DNA from: Tritrichomonas musculus
Lineage: Eukaryota > Parabasalia > Tritrichomonadida > Tritrichomonadidae
Assembly (NCBI GenBank): GCA_039105265.1
Contig: JAPFFF010000051.1
Location: 1,103,198-1,167,197, forward strand
DNA: 64,000 bases
Direction of reading: 5' to 3'
Each line of letters starts with the position of its first letter. Within the stretch, counting starts at the first letter, position 1. Both the position numbers and the translations under genes were made by a program. Below the pieces are notes generated by a model. It saw only the letters and a program-made list of their open reading frames with translations. It did no database searches and was not told the DNA's origin. Positions 10,496 through 19,790 of the stretch are shown in pieces.

Positions 10496-11048
10496 TTCAA
10501 TAAAAATGATATATCTATATTTATAGCGATTTTTATTCTGATTAAAATTGAATGAACACATTGAAAATTTGAATGACCCAAACCTTATATATCAAATTTA
10601 TCCATTTATAAATAACTATCTACAGAATAAATTATTTTTAATTTTAGTACTAACTATACTAATTTAAATTATGATGATAAATTTAGCTTGGGTGATTCAT
10701 ACACTTTTTTTTCAAAAACATTTCAAAATATCATAAGATGATTTTATGATAAAAGGCTAATATTTATTATATAGATGCTTTGCTTATATTTATATAAAAT
10801 GGAATAAAATAAATCCATTTTGTTTTATTTTTTGTCATTTTTTTTCTCAAAAACTGTCAGTCGAAAATTATAAACTTACCTATAATTATAGTTCACTATT
10901 GATGATAAGCATATCCTATAAGTTTTATTAAATTTGACAGCTGATAATTTTTTTTTTCCACCTCTAACAAAACATTCAATTGAGAAAAGTGTCGATTTTC
11001 CACTATCCTTTTTGAAAAAGTTTATATAAAAAAATAATCATTTTTTAA
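10496..11048. other. intergenic region before glycine-rich gene
   Basis: AT-rich, no gene seen. It ends in TCATTTTTTAA immediately before the ATG at 11049, an initiator-like motif in the position expected for trichomonad genes. Confidence 0.5.
11038..11044 (+). promoter_or_regulatory. initiator-like motif before glycine-rich gene
   Basis: TCATTTT begins 11 bases ahead of the ATG, the same spacing as before the kinase gene at 2372 and the START gene at 31084. It is a partial match to the T. vaginalis initiator. Confidence 0.35.
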
Positions 11049-12563
11049 ATGACTGATTTTTTTATCAGTGAACTAAAGCAAGCAAAAATTGAGATAGAAA
11101 ATATCATTGGAGAACAAAACAAAGTATTACAAAGGTTGAAAGATATAGAAGATAAAATTCAAACAAATCTGAATATGATAGATCCATCTAATGCCAATAA
11201 AAATTCAGACCCAGAACAAAAACCAAGCTTAACAGATATTCAAAAACAGTTAAATGAATTGCGCGATTTACAAAATTTATTTCAAAAACAATTTAACGAT
11301 TCAGAAAAAGCAAACAGTCAATTGCAAGGTCAATTGGATGACTCAAAAAAATTGATCACTGAGCAACAAGAAAAAGTGAAAGATTTGGAATCAAATATAG
11401 AGTTACTTCAAAGTCAAATGAATGATTCTAACAACGTGAATGCTGAACAGCTAAGTAAGATGAAATCATTAGAAAATCTAGTAACTCAGCTGAGGAAGCA
11501 ATTGGAAAAATCAGATACAGAACATAAAAAGCAATCCTTAATCGAAGGCCAAATTGTTGCGCGTGTGGAAAAAGGACTGCTGATCAAAGCAGAGATAAAT
11601 TTGAATAGTGAATGTGGAACACTTGACACGTCCAGAAGCAAAGTTATCGTTAGCATGAGTGATGCGAAAAGCCTTGGAATTGAAGCGTATGAAAAAGGAG
11701 AAACAATCACATCACTTCACATGCGAACAACATTTGCACGTGGTTCAGGCACGTACTACGTGAGGTGCATCGCGTTTAACAGCGATGGAGAATCAAAAGA
11801 AATCGTGAGCAACCCAGTGACAACGATTTTAAGCAGTTTCTCATTCGATTATGAAGGGAAAAAAAGTCCAGCAACAATTTCACTTCCGCGAGGCGAGTAC
11901 AAACTGGAAGTCTGGGGTGCAAAAGGAGGCGACTCAACTGGCAATGGCTGGGGTGGTCGAGGTAGTCAAACAGCTAAAGGAGGTTTAGGCGGTTATTCAC
12001 GGGGAATTCTGAGCCTGGTCAAGAATGAGACGGTTTACATTTACGTCGGTGAAGAAGGCCGACCATCGAAATCGTCAGACGGTTCGACTACCGAAGGAGG
12101 CTTCCCTGACGGAGGGGGAACAAGAACGGGCCACCATAATGGTTACACGACTGTGCCAGGCGCAGGAGGCGGTTCGACATCAATTCGAATCGGAAGTGAC
12201 ACAGAATACAACCGGGTGATTGTCGCTGGCGGAGGTGGCGGAGCAGGTGGCGATTCTGGCTATGTTGATCCTGGCGGTTTTGGAGGAGGCCTGAATGGAG
12301 GCAACTGCAGCTATTGCAATTCACTCCAGAGCCAGGGCGCCGGCACTCAGACAGGCAGCACGCCCGGCTGCGGTAACGGCAGCGACGGAGATCGGGGCAG
12401 GTTTGTCTATGGCGCTACCGGCAAATACTGTCAGGGACGCGATTCAGGAGGAGGCGGAGGCGGCGGCTGGTACGGAGGTGGAAGTGGCGGATTCGGAGAT
12501 TGGACTAATGCTTCAAGTGGCGGCGGTGGATCAGGCTGGACATTCACTAAGTCTAGCATGTAA
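11049..12563 (+). CDS. coiled-coil glycine-rich protein, C-terminus cut by a stop
   Basis: A 504-residue open part of a 561-codon frame. Residues 1-165 are a heptad-rich coiled coil (repeats like QLQGQLDDSKKLITEQQEK). Residues about 170-270 are β-rich and end in TYYVRCIAFNSDGESKEIVS, reminiscent of a fibronectin-III-like fold. From about 275 comes the trichomonad glycine-rich domain, beginning FSFDYEGKKSPATISLPRGEY and KLEVWGAKGGD, then GGGGGAGGDSG and a cysteine-containing loop. This domain has the VWGAxGG signature of the eukaryotic glycine-rich domain found near ALK-type receptors and in T. vaginalis proteins. The region is strikingly G+C-rich. A TAA at 12561 stops the frame before the conserved end of the domain, which continues in frame (next entry). 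There is no signal peptide. Function unknown. Confidence 0.85.
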   Translation: MTDFFISELKQAKIEIENIIGEQNKVLQRLKDIEDKIQTNLNMIDPSNANKNSDPEQKPSLTDIQKQLNELRDLQNLFQKQFNDSEKANSQLQGQLDDSKKLITEQQEKVKDLESNIELLQSQMNDSNNVNAEQLSKMKSLENLVTQLRKQLEKSDTEHKKQSLIEGQIVARVEKGLLIKAEINLNSECGTLDTSRSKVIVSMSDAKSLGIEAYEKGETITSLHMRTTFARGSGTYYVRCIAFNSDGESKEIVSNPVTTILSSFSFDYEGKKSPATISLPRGEYKLEVWGAKGGDSTGNGWGGRGSQTAKGGLGGYSRGILSLVKNETVYIYVGEEGRPSKSSDGSTTEGGFPDGGGTRTGHHNGYTTVPGAGGGSTSIRIGSDTEYNRVIVAGGGGGAGGDSGYVDPGGFGGGLNGGNCSYCNSLQSQGAGTQTGSTPGCGNGSDGDRGRFVYGATGKYCQGRDSGGGGGGGWYGGGSGGFGDWTNASSGGGGSGWTFTKSSM

Positions 12564-12734
12564 GCTTGGGAGAAAGGCGACCCTTCAAAAGCATCAAATT
12601 TTGCTCTAGACGGCCAGTACTACTTAAAAGACGCGGCGTGCATTGGCGGCGATCAAGAATTCCCTCGTAAGGATGGAAATGGAAATGAAAGAGGTCATAG
12701 TGGTAACGGTTTTGCCAAAATCACACCAATATGA
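12564..12734 (+). pseudogene. orphaned C-terminal end of the glycine-rich gene
   Basis: Directly after the TAA at 12561-12563 the same frame stays open for 56 more codons (AWEKGDPSKASNFALDGQYY and then CIGGDQEFP ... GNGFAKITPI) and ends in TGA at 12732-12734. Its composition and its closing GHSGNGFAKI pattern fit the end of the glycine-rich domain. One nonsense change therefore separates it from the upstream part; it may be a recent loss, an allele, or a sequencing error. Confidence 0.8.
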
Positions 12735-12795
12735 AATTCAAGAAAAAATATAAATTCCTTTTTTTTTTTTTTTGGCAAAAGTTCGAGAAATTTAT

Positions 12796-12869
12796 ACAAG
12801 AAACTTGCGATGCCGTTTATAAACTATGATTTTTTAAAAAAACAAGAAACTTGCTCCGCCGTTTATAAA
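12796..12869. repeat. 28-base imperfect direct repeat, 46-base spacing
   Basis: Two copies of ACAAGAAACTTGCxxxGCCG followed by TTTATAAA, differing at about three positions, just downstream of the glycine-rich gene. Likely a local tandem duplication. Confidence 0.75.
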
Positions 12870-13034
12870 AAAATTCTATTTTAATAAAACAAATAAATGA
12901 TGAAAACAATAATAATAAAAAGCGGTGAAACAAACAAATAAATAATGAATAAATATCACAGAAAATAAAAATATAAAATTTAATTATAACCATATTGTCT
13001 TCAATATTAGAAATATATTTGATTAATTAATATC

Positions 13035-13088
13035 TTAAAGCTCTCCTTCGGTGGATGCATAACCATCCTGGCCTGGTGAAGGCGGCAT
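13035..13088 (-). other. short GC-rich reading frame, possible terminal exon
   Basis: In a stretch of about 20-25% G+C this island is above 50%. Read on the minus strand it encodes MPPSPGQDGYASTEGEL and then TAA. It is preceded by TTACATTGACAG, which looks like a 3' splice site, with a GTAATA about 95 bases upstream as a possible donor. It could be the last exon of a small gene, a conserved RNA element, or a fragment of a lost gene. Confidence 0.3.
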
Positions 13089-13588
13089 CTGTCAATGTAA
13101 TTAATTGATTTAATTGATGATTCTCAAAAATGTATGTGCTATAAAGAATTCCTCTTTTATTTATTATTACCTAAAGATTTTTGTAGGATACATAAATATA
13201 TTAATTCTGTTAAAAATGAATAATCTTTTAATCTAACTAATAAAATTTTATCGTAATTCCGATTTAGCCATACTTTAAATCAGCATTTTATACATAAGTC
13301 ATCTAAAATTAGCATTCAATTAGTTTGGCAGACTGATAACAACAATAATTACAAGGGATTTGCATGGCTTAAAAGCAAATCTATCTGGATCAAGACACCA
13401 AATTACTTCAAAAACAACATACAATGCATGAAGATAAAAGAAGTTATCAGGCCAATTCAAAGCAAGAATATCAAATTTATGGCTTTATATATCACCAAAA
13501 AGCTTATTAACAGGCTTCCTTTATTTATTTGGATTCTTCTTTAACTTTTATTCACTAAAAAAAGATTTAAAAATGTTTCTTACTTATA

Positions 13589-14701
13589 CTGATTGTCCAG
13601 AAAAAAGTTACCCAATAATTTTTGAATAGAAGATGGGAATCGAACCTGTGACCCCAAAAAAACATAGTCCAAGAACAAAAATAGTTTACCCAAACGCTCA
13701 AAAAAAATTCAAAAAGTTATAGCATATTATCAAAAAGTTTAACTTTTATTCACTTTTGAATGGTCCAAAAAAACATTACCCATTTTTGGACTTGGCTATT
13801 CTAACTGTCATATGATGCCAGGAATTGTGTAATAATCTCCTTTATGCGGCCATTTTTTTGTTTATGACTTGAATTAATAATCTAGTAGAAGGAGTCGTGA
13901 AATGTATGAAAATGATATGTATGTATTGATAGAGGGCAATAGAAAAATGGATGACTGAGATAAAACTACTAAGATTTGCACCAAAAAATATGGTACAGTG
14001 GAATAATCTGAGAGATAATCTAATTCAATGAAAATTACAAAATGGTAGTGGAAATTATTGTCGAGCTGGCAAATATCGAATTTGTACATATCGTTAAAAA
14101 ATGCAATGGTCGTATTGCTCCTAAAAAAGTCTTTTGTCTCTCTAAATCATCAAATGGATGTTTAAAAATTTTATTTTGAAAACATAATCTCTTAAAAAGT
14201 TGTTTTTTATATATTTGTGAAGAAAATTTAAAATAATGAAAAACAAATGTCTGTAATTGAAACAAAATATATGTGTACTATATAATAGAATGATAAAAAA
14301 AATTCGAATGTAAAATTATACTATCAAAAAGTTGACAAATTTCCGATACATGGATTCAAAATTAGATTTAATTTGAAATAGAATTGAAATAATTGTATAA
14401 AAATATTTTATAAAATATCTAAATTTATCTCCATTTAAATAGAATAAAATCAAATCATATATTTAGCCAAAAAATAAAAATAAACAATATTATATATGTG
14501 ATAAATTTGGAAAGTGAAAAAATATTTCTGTTTTTATTTTTTATTTTTTTTGTCCATTTTTAAAGTAATTTAATTCAATTATATAAAATATTTAAATTCT
14601 TGAAGAAAGAAGAAAAGTTTATTAGTTAAAAAAAAAACTACTAGAAAACGTTATTTTCGAAAATTTTAAAAATTTTGGGTAACTTATTTTTAGACAATCA
14701 G
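13589..14701. mobile_element. decayed Tc1/mariner-like element, 1.1 kb
   Basis: The ends form imperfect inverted repeats of about 39 bases: left from 13589 (CTGATTGTCCAGAAAAAAG, then TTACCCAA), right ending at 14701 (the complement reads CTGATTGTCTAAAAATAAG, then TTACCCAA). About 32 of the 39 positions agree. TA lies directly outside both ends (13587-13588 and 14702-14703), the hallmark target duplication of Tc1/mariner transposons. The length of 1,113 bp is near that of mariner elements known in Trichomonas, but no transposase frame longer than about 75 codons survives. It is either an old autonomous copy or a non-autonomous derivative. A shorter copy of the end motif (GGTCCAAAAAAACATTACCC) lies inside near 13763. 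Confidence 0.75.
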
Positions 14702-14784
14702 TAATTCTATTTGATTATAATAACTAAAATATATATATTTGATCAGTTTATTTAAAAAACGAAATCTTCAAAAAATTCGACAGC

Positions 14785-17246
14785 TTAATTGATTCCTTTA
14801 TTTGCTAGATTTTCCATAATTTTTTGAGATTCAACTTTATCCACATCACATCCTTAACCTCTATATTTCATTACACCGATGAAGTAAGCAGCGATTGGAT
14901 GGTTGTACTTGAAAAGAGAATCAAAAATAACCAAGGATTGCCTGAATTTTTTTGTTTTATACAAAAAAGTAGCATAACGAAGTGGAACATCAAAGCATCC
15001 TTCATTTATTAACGAAAAAACGTATTTGATTACATTTTCTGTATCATTTTCTTTCATATATTTCAAGGCAAGATTTTCTTATGCTTTTATTATTTTTGTA
15101 ATATTTTGATCTTTAATAATAAAACTTGAAATTGAGTCACTTTTTTCAGCCAATAATTTGTAATATTTTAACGATTCAATTGGATTTGTTTTTTCAAGAA
15201 GAAAAGCTAAATGATACATTGAATTTGAATCGTTTTTTTCTATTCCAATTTGAAATATTTCTATCGCTTTCGAAATGTTCCGAGTAACTCCAATTCCTTT
15301 CATATAGCAGACTCCGTAATTGTTGATTGTTGCTGTTGTTTTTCTCAACAAAAAAGCTTTTTCAAACCATTTGAAAACTTCTTTTTCATCCACTTTTTTC
15401 TTCATTGAATAAAAAAGTCCAATTTCAGTTGAAAAATTCTCATAAAAATCGATCGCTTCACTTTCCAGAATGATTGAAGCTCCTTTCATCAAGTCTTTAT
15501 TTGTTCCAATCCCACGAGCAACATAAAAGCCAAAAAGGCATTTTGAATACTTTTCTCCCTTTTTGAAGCCTTCTTCGGCCCATTTGAGACACTCCTTTTC
15601 GTCTATGAAAACTTCATAATAAAGACGAGAAAGTGAAAGTGAGAAAAATTGAATCCTAATTTGATCGACTCTTTGAAATGATCAATTGCTTCCTCGTAAT
15701 TGGCTTGTTTTGGATCAAAAATCAGGCAAATCGCATGCTTGTGATGAGCAACTGCGTTGTGAGTGTTAATGCCAGCTTGTAAGAGGTTAGCGTGTAAAAC
15801 TGGAGCTTCACGAAGGACTCGATTGAAGACTGATGATATTGTTTCGTTCTCACAGTTGGTATTCAAAAAGTTCATTAATGATTGGGCATCTCGTGAGGTT
15901 ATAAGTTCGTTGATCAAAGCTAAGTGGTTCTTGCTGAGAGAACTCGTTGGATAATTTTGAGAAATATCTGGTGAGAAATTGGCTTCTTCTTGGTTTTCTT
16001 CGACGAAATTTGTTATCTGTCGTTCCGATGGATCTAGATGAATTGAACCTTCTTCTTTGTCAATTTTTAGATGCTTTTCTTGAGAATTCAATGGTGAAAG
16101 ATCATACGCATTTTGTTTTTCTGTAATGAAGTTGTGATTCATATCATTTTCTTTCTCTTCTTTTTTATCTTCATTATTTTCTTTACCTTCTTTTTCATCA
16201 TCATCATCATCTTCTTCTTTATCTTCTTCATTTTCTTTATCTTTTTTATCTGTATCATTTTCTTCATCTTCTTTATCTTCATCATCTTCTTTTATTTCAT
16301 CATCTTCTTTTATTTCATCATCTTCTTTTATTTCATCATCTTCTTTTATTTCATCATCTTCTTTTATTTCATCATCTTCTTTTTCTTCATCATCTTCTTT
16401 TTCTTCATCATCTTCTTTTTCTTCATCATCTTCTTTTTCTTCATCATCTTCTTCATTTCCTTCATCTCCTTTATCTTCATCATCTTCTTTTTCTTTGTCT
16501 TTATAATCTACATCATTTTCTTTTTCTTCTTCATCATCATCTTCTTTTTCTTCATCTTCTTTTTCTTCATCTTCTTTTTCTTTTTCTTCTTCATCATCAT
16601 CTTCTTCTTTATCTTCATCTTCTTTATCTTCTTCATTTTCTTTATCTTCTTCGTCTTCTATTTCAAAATTGATGTTTTTTTCTTGAACATTTCCTAGTGA
16701 ATCTACAGCTTCCTCAGATATTTTCACATGTTCTTCTTCCTCAAGAATGAAGTTAGAATCCATTTCATTGATTTTCCCATTCTCATCCTTTTCATGTTCC
16801 TCATTTCCATTAATGATTTCTGATCCACCTTCATCAATTTTATGATTAGATTCGATATAAACCGTATGAGAATCAACGAATTTAACATATTTCATAAAAT
16901 CTTCTCTGTTTATTTCTTTTGTCAAGAAATCTTGATCGACTTTAAGACAATGAACAATGTCATCAAAATCAGGTCTTTCATTAGGATCTTGCGACCAGCA
17001 TTGCTGAATTAATTTTTTGAATCCGTGAGGAACAGATTCCTTAATAGTAGGACTTTCACTGTCTATTACAATTTTTTTATAAAATTGATTTTTTTTGTCG
17101 ATTTCTTCGAAAGGTTTTTCATTTGATAAAACCTCAAAAACGATGAAAGCGAAAGAATAAACATCGCTTGACGTACTAAATTCATTAAATTCTAAAGCTT
17201 CAGGAGCTGTGTAAATGTTCAAAAAATAACGTACTGGATTTGTACC
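14785..17246 (-). pseudogene. TKL-type kinase with acidic linker and Sel1 repeats, decayed
   Basis: Minus-strand remains of one long gene. From 17246 downward: end of an activation segment and C-lobe of a kinase (YTAPEALEFNEFSTSSDVYS, then CWSQDPNERPDFDDIV, the TKL-type ending), an acidic region of about 200 residues of (K)EDDEE repeats (16,150-16,660), then Sel1/TPR-like repeats (VAHHKHAICLIFDPKQANYE, GVCYMKGIGVTRNISKAIEI). The Sel1 part changes frame near 15640 and has in-frame TAA codons near 15080 and 14853; Sel1-like sense continues through each. The kinase N-lobe is missing. Kinase-acidic-Sel1 architecture is common in trichomonads. A small mobile element sits at its upstream edge (17247-17584). 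Confidence 0.8.
16150..16660 (-). repeat. acidic low-complexity (GAA/GAT) tandem tract
   Basis: Roughly 510 bases of minus-strand GAA/GAT/AAA codons. They include six tandem EIKEDD units and several EEKEDD units, 18 bases each. Strong purine asymmetry runs across the whole tract. It lies between the kinase C-lobe and the Sel1 repeats and probably grows and shrinks by slippage. Confidence 0.85.
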
Positions 17247-17584
17247 TTAAGGGACCACTATCATATTTTTTTGTAAACATTTCAATATTGAAAAAACTCA
17301 TAGAAAATAAAATTCAATGGTTATTATTTCGGAAAAAGTTTAAAACTTTAAAATTTCACCATTCCGATCATTTTTGTAAAATTTATACTCCTTTCAACTT
17401 TTAAATTTGTATTGAAAAAAGGGAATAGGCTTAAAAGAAGAATAGAAATAAATGACATATAATTTATGTAATTTATATATACCAAAATATAGCAAAAATA
17501 CTCAAGAAATAAATTTTTTTAAGTCAATTAATTTTGTGATAACTCATAGAATTTTTAACACAGAATTTGATAGTGGTCCCTTAA
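17247..17584. mobile_element. small TTAA-flanked inverted-repeat element (MITE)
   Basis: TTAA plus GGGACCACTATCA at 17247-17263 is mirrored exactly by TGATAGTGGTCCC plus TTAA at 17568-17584. The element inside is 330 bp with 13-bp perfect ends and no coding capacity. A TTAA target duplication is characteristic of piggyBac-type and some related DNA transposons. It lies between two kinase fragments and contributes the GPLSNSVLKIL tail to the frame on its left. Its exact ends suggest it is younger than the decay of the genes around it. Confidence 0.8.
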
Positions 17585-18793
17585 ATGAATCATTTTTATG
17601 ACTTTCTAATTGAAAGTTTTCATTTTTAATATTGCATTGTTGGAATTCATTCATATATCCAACATAATTCAAAAATTCTTCTTTATCAACATTTTCAGTA
17701 ATGGAATTCGGATCACTTTCTAGAATGTCACGAATTTTAGAAAAGCTTGGTCTTAAACTTGCATTTTCACTCCAGCATCGCTGAATTAGATTCTTATAAC
17801 AATAAGGAATTGGATTGTTAAATTTAGGACGATTTCCATTATTTATTTCGACCACAAATTTATAATGATTAAATCCATAATAAGGAACTTCGCCAGTCAT
17901 TATTTCATACATAATCATAGCGAATGAATAGACATCGCCTTTATCACTATATTCATTTCTTTTAACAATCTCAGGAGCTGAAAAAGCCTATGTTCCTTTA
18001 AATCCAGATTTTAGCTGTTTTTTATCATTAATTGAATTTTCATAACTTATGTTTTTTGACATTCCAAAATCGGAATCTCCATTTTGTCAAAGTCAACAGG
18101 ACTGTAGCCAATGAATTTGAGTATCGCTGGATGATTCAATTGTGAAACAATATTCACACTTCGTGCAAAACTTACAATTTCATACCGAAGAAAAGTGTTG
18201 ATTTCTCTTAAACATGAATCAACATGAAATTTAATGTTTGTTTCTTTTTCAATTGCTTGGTAATTCAAATTGTCACCTTTTTTCAAATATTTTTCGATAT
18301 CTAAAAGTGAATTTGAATTCATAGGAAGGTGATCGTTATGGTCAATTTTTGATATCTTCATTTGGGTTGAAACTTCTTTGAGAAATAAATCAAGTTCATC
18401 AATCGTCTTTTCGGTATCAAATTCAACCGTTGAATTTTCAATGAATTTGACATATTCATAAAATTCTTCTTTATCAACTTCATCTGTAATGAACTCGGAA
18501 TTATTTTTAAGCTCAAAAGCAATTTCATCAAAAGTTGGCCTCTCTTTGGGATTTTGTGTCCAGTATTTTTCAATAAGTTTTTGATATACTCTTGGAATAT
18601 TTGAATCGATATTTGGTCGATTCCTTTTTTTGCCAATATTTTCTATTATTTCACCTTTTTTGCTTAGATCATCATATGGTAACTTGGATGTCATTAATTC
18701 GTACATAAGAAGAGAAAATGAGTAAACATCGATTGCTTTTCTGGTGTGTTGAAAAGAGATAACTCTTTTGTTTTGGAATTTATAAACGGCCAA
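17585..18793 (-). pseudogene. tandem kinase fragments (TKL-type), decayed
   Basis: From 18793 down: a kinase C-lobe (VYSFSLLMYELMTSKLPYDD, YWTQNPKERPTFDEI), a linker, the N-lobe of a second kinase (VSFARSVNIVSQLNHPAILK), a break, then the second kinase's activation loop and C-lobe (GDVYSFAMIMYEIMTGEVPY, CWSENASLRPSFSKI). A TAG interrupts the activation loop just before AFSAPEIV. The linkers after both C-lobes share the VDKEEFxxYV motif, also found in the fragment below 17246, so these are diverged copies of one kinase family in tandem. The first fragment has no ATG and no N-lobe on this strand. Confidence 0.75.
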
Positions 18794-18993
18794 ACTCTGT
18801 TAGATATCAAACAACTTCACCTAAGTGAAAAAGAAAAGATTGTTATCATTTTTGAAATAATACTGGCTATAGCTTATACTCATAATAATGATTTTATTTA
18901 GCGGGATTTAAAACCAAATAATGTTATGATAGATGAAATTAACAAGTTGTTTTAATTGATTTTGATCGAATGATTGACATTCAATATAATTAA
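18782..18993 (+). pseudogene. kinase catalytic-loop fragment on the opposite strand
   Basis: The plus-strand frame NGQTLLDIKQLHLSEKEK runs through AYTHNNDFI, an in-frame TAG where His of HRD is expected, then RDLKPNNVMIDEINK. After a frame change it continues LIDFDRMIDIQYN, the DFG region as DFD. This is the middle of a kinase of the same TKL-like family as its neighbours. It starts exactly where the minus-strand C-lobe fragment starts, head to head. Confidence 0.7.
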
Positions 18994-19618
18994 TAAATTG
19001 AAATTATTTATGAATTCAGTGATCAAAAGTGAGTTTAGATCCATCTAAAAGTTGAAGGAAATTTGAAATAGAATAGAAGAAATCAGAATTATAAAATGAT
19101 GATAATTTTTAAAAGACTTCAAGATTGATATTAATATTAAGTTTATTAATATAAAGAAAAAAGTTTAACTTTAAGCTTTCTAGCGAGAATTGAGGATTCT
19201 ATTTGTTCGGTCTATAGAGTTTGAAGTAGATAATTGATTTGTATTGGGTAAGAATTTGGTTTGGTGAGGTAATGCGGATTGGTTAGGTCGGTTTTCTTTA
19301 GAAAATTAGAATTTGCCAGAAAAATCTTCATAAAAAATATTTGAGATAATTTACGATTTTCACGGTAATTCGTGAAAAGAAATATATCTTGATAAGGTTG
19401 GTCTATAAAGTTTGGTATAGATGTTTGATTCGTATAAGGTAAAGAATTGGGTTGGTGAGGTGAAGTGGGTTGGTTAAGTAGGTTTTTTTTATAAAAAGAG
19501 AAGTCGTTAGAAAAATTTTTGAAAATTAGCGGGAGTAGTATCAAACGAATAAGCGTCTTCTGCTGATTGCAAATATGCCATTATCGTTGGCTAAAAAGGT
19601 AAGGACCAAAAAAAAATA
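18994..19618. other. intergenic region with diverged 191-bp duplication
   Basis: Non-coding. It contains the two G-rich units listed next, then runs into the tRNA-Ala gene. No supported gene on either strand. Confidence 0.55.
19205..19530. repeat. diverged tandem duplication with G-rich core
   Basis: Two units start at GGTCTATAGAGTTTG (about 19209) and GGTCTATAAAGTTTG (about 19400), about 191 bases apart. Their cores are GGTTTGGTGAGGTAATGCGG and GGTTGGTGAGGTGAAGTGGG. The copies differ at roughly a quarter of positions, so the duplication is old. The G-runs are all on one strand, which could form two-layer G-quadruplexes. Confidence 0.65.
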
Positions 19619-19690
19619 TGGATGTTAGGAGGATCGAACTCCTGGCCTCTACAATGCAAATGTAGCGCTCTACCACTGAGCTAAACACCC
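19619..19690 (-). tRNA. tRNA-Ala (TGC anticodon)
   Basis: A 72-base gene on the minus strand. The acceptor stem GGGTGTT/AACATCC has one G-T pair. A box is TAGCTCAGTGG. The anticodon stem CTACA/TGTAG carries the loop TTTGCAT, so the anticodon is TGC. B box is GTTCGATCC, followed by a run of T for termination. Identical to the copy at 23472-23543, with about ten bases of shared flank on each side. Confidence 0.95.
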
Positions 19691-19790
19691 TTCGATTCAT
19701 TGAAAAAAATAGAAATATTTTAGTTTATTTAATAAATAATTTTGGGTCCTTTCTACATTTTAAGAACAATATAAAATTTATACTTTAAGA

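Larger units (their letters stand above)
12735..13588. other. intergenic region with repeat, GC island and weak frame
   Basis: No clear gene. It holds a 28-base direct repeat at 12796-12823 and 12842-12869 (ACAAGAAACTTGC then GCCGTTTATAAA), a short GC-rich island (13035-13093) and a plus-strand frame without ATG at 13257-13544 (95 codons, no family recognised). Confidence 0.5.

Noticed and set aside
13257-13544. Plus-strand frame of 95 codons (QLVWQTDNNNNYKGFAWLKS)
   Set aside because: No ATG at its start, no family, and long open frames are not rare in such sequence. It could be a lost gene's end but cannot be supported.
13630-13700. Possible tRNA pseudogene on the minus strand (B box GGTTCGATTCC)
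   Set aside because: Only the B box fits. No A box, no paired acceptor or anticodon stem. It lies within the Tc1/mariner-like element and is best seen as chance or an old fragment.
13874-14265. Two minus-strand frames of 71 and 76 codons
   Set aside because: They lie inside the decayed element, overlap each other in different frames and read as hydrophobic AT noise.
16113-16697. Plus-strand frame of 194 codons made of Phe/Ile
   Set aside because: Shadow of the acidic GAA/GAT tract on the other strand.
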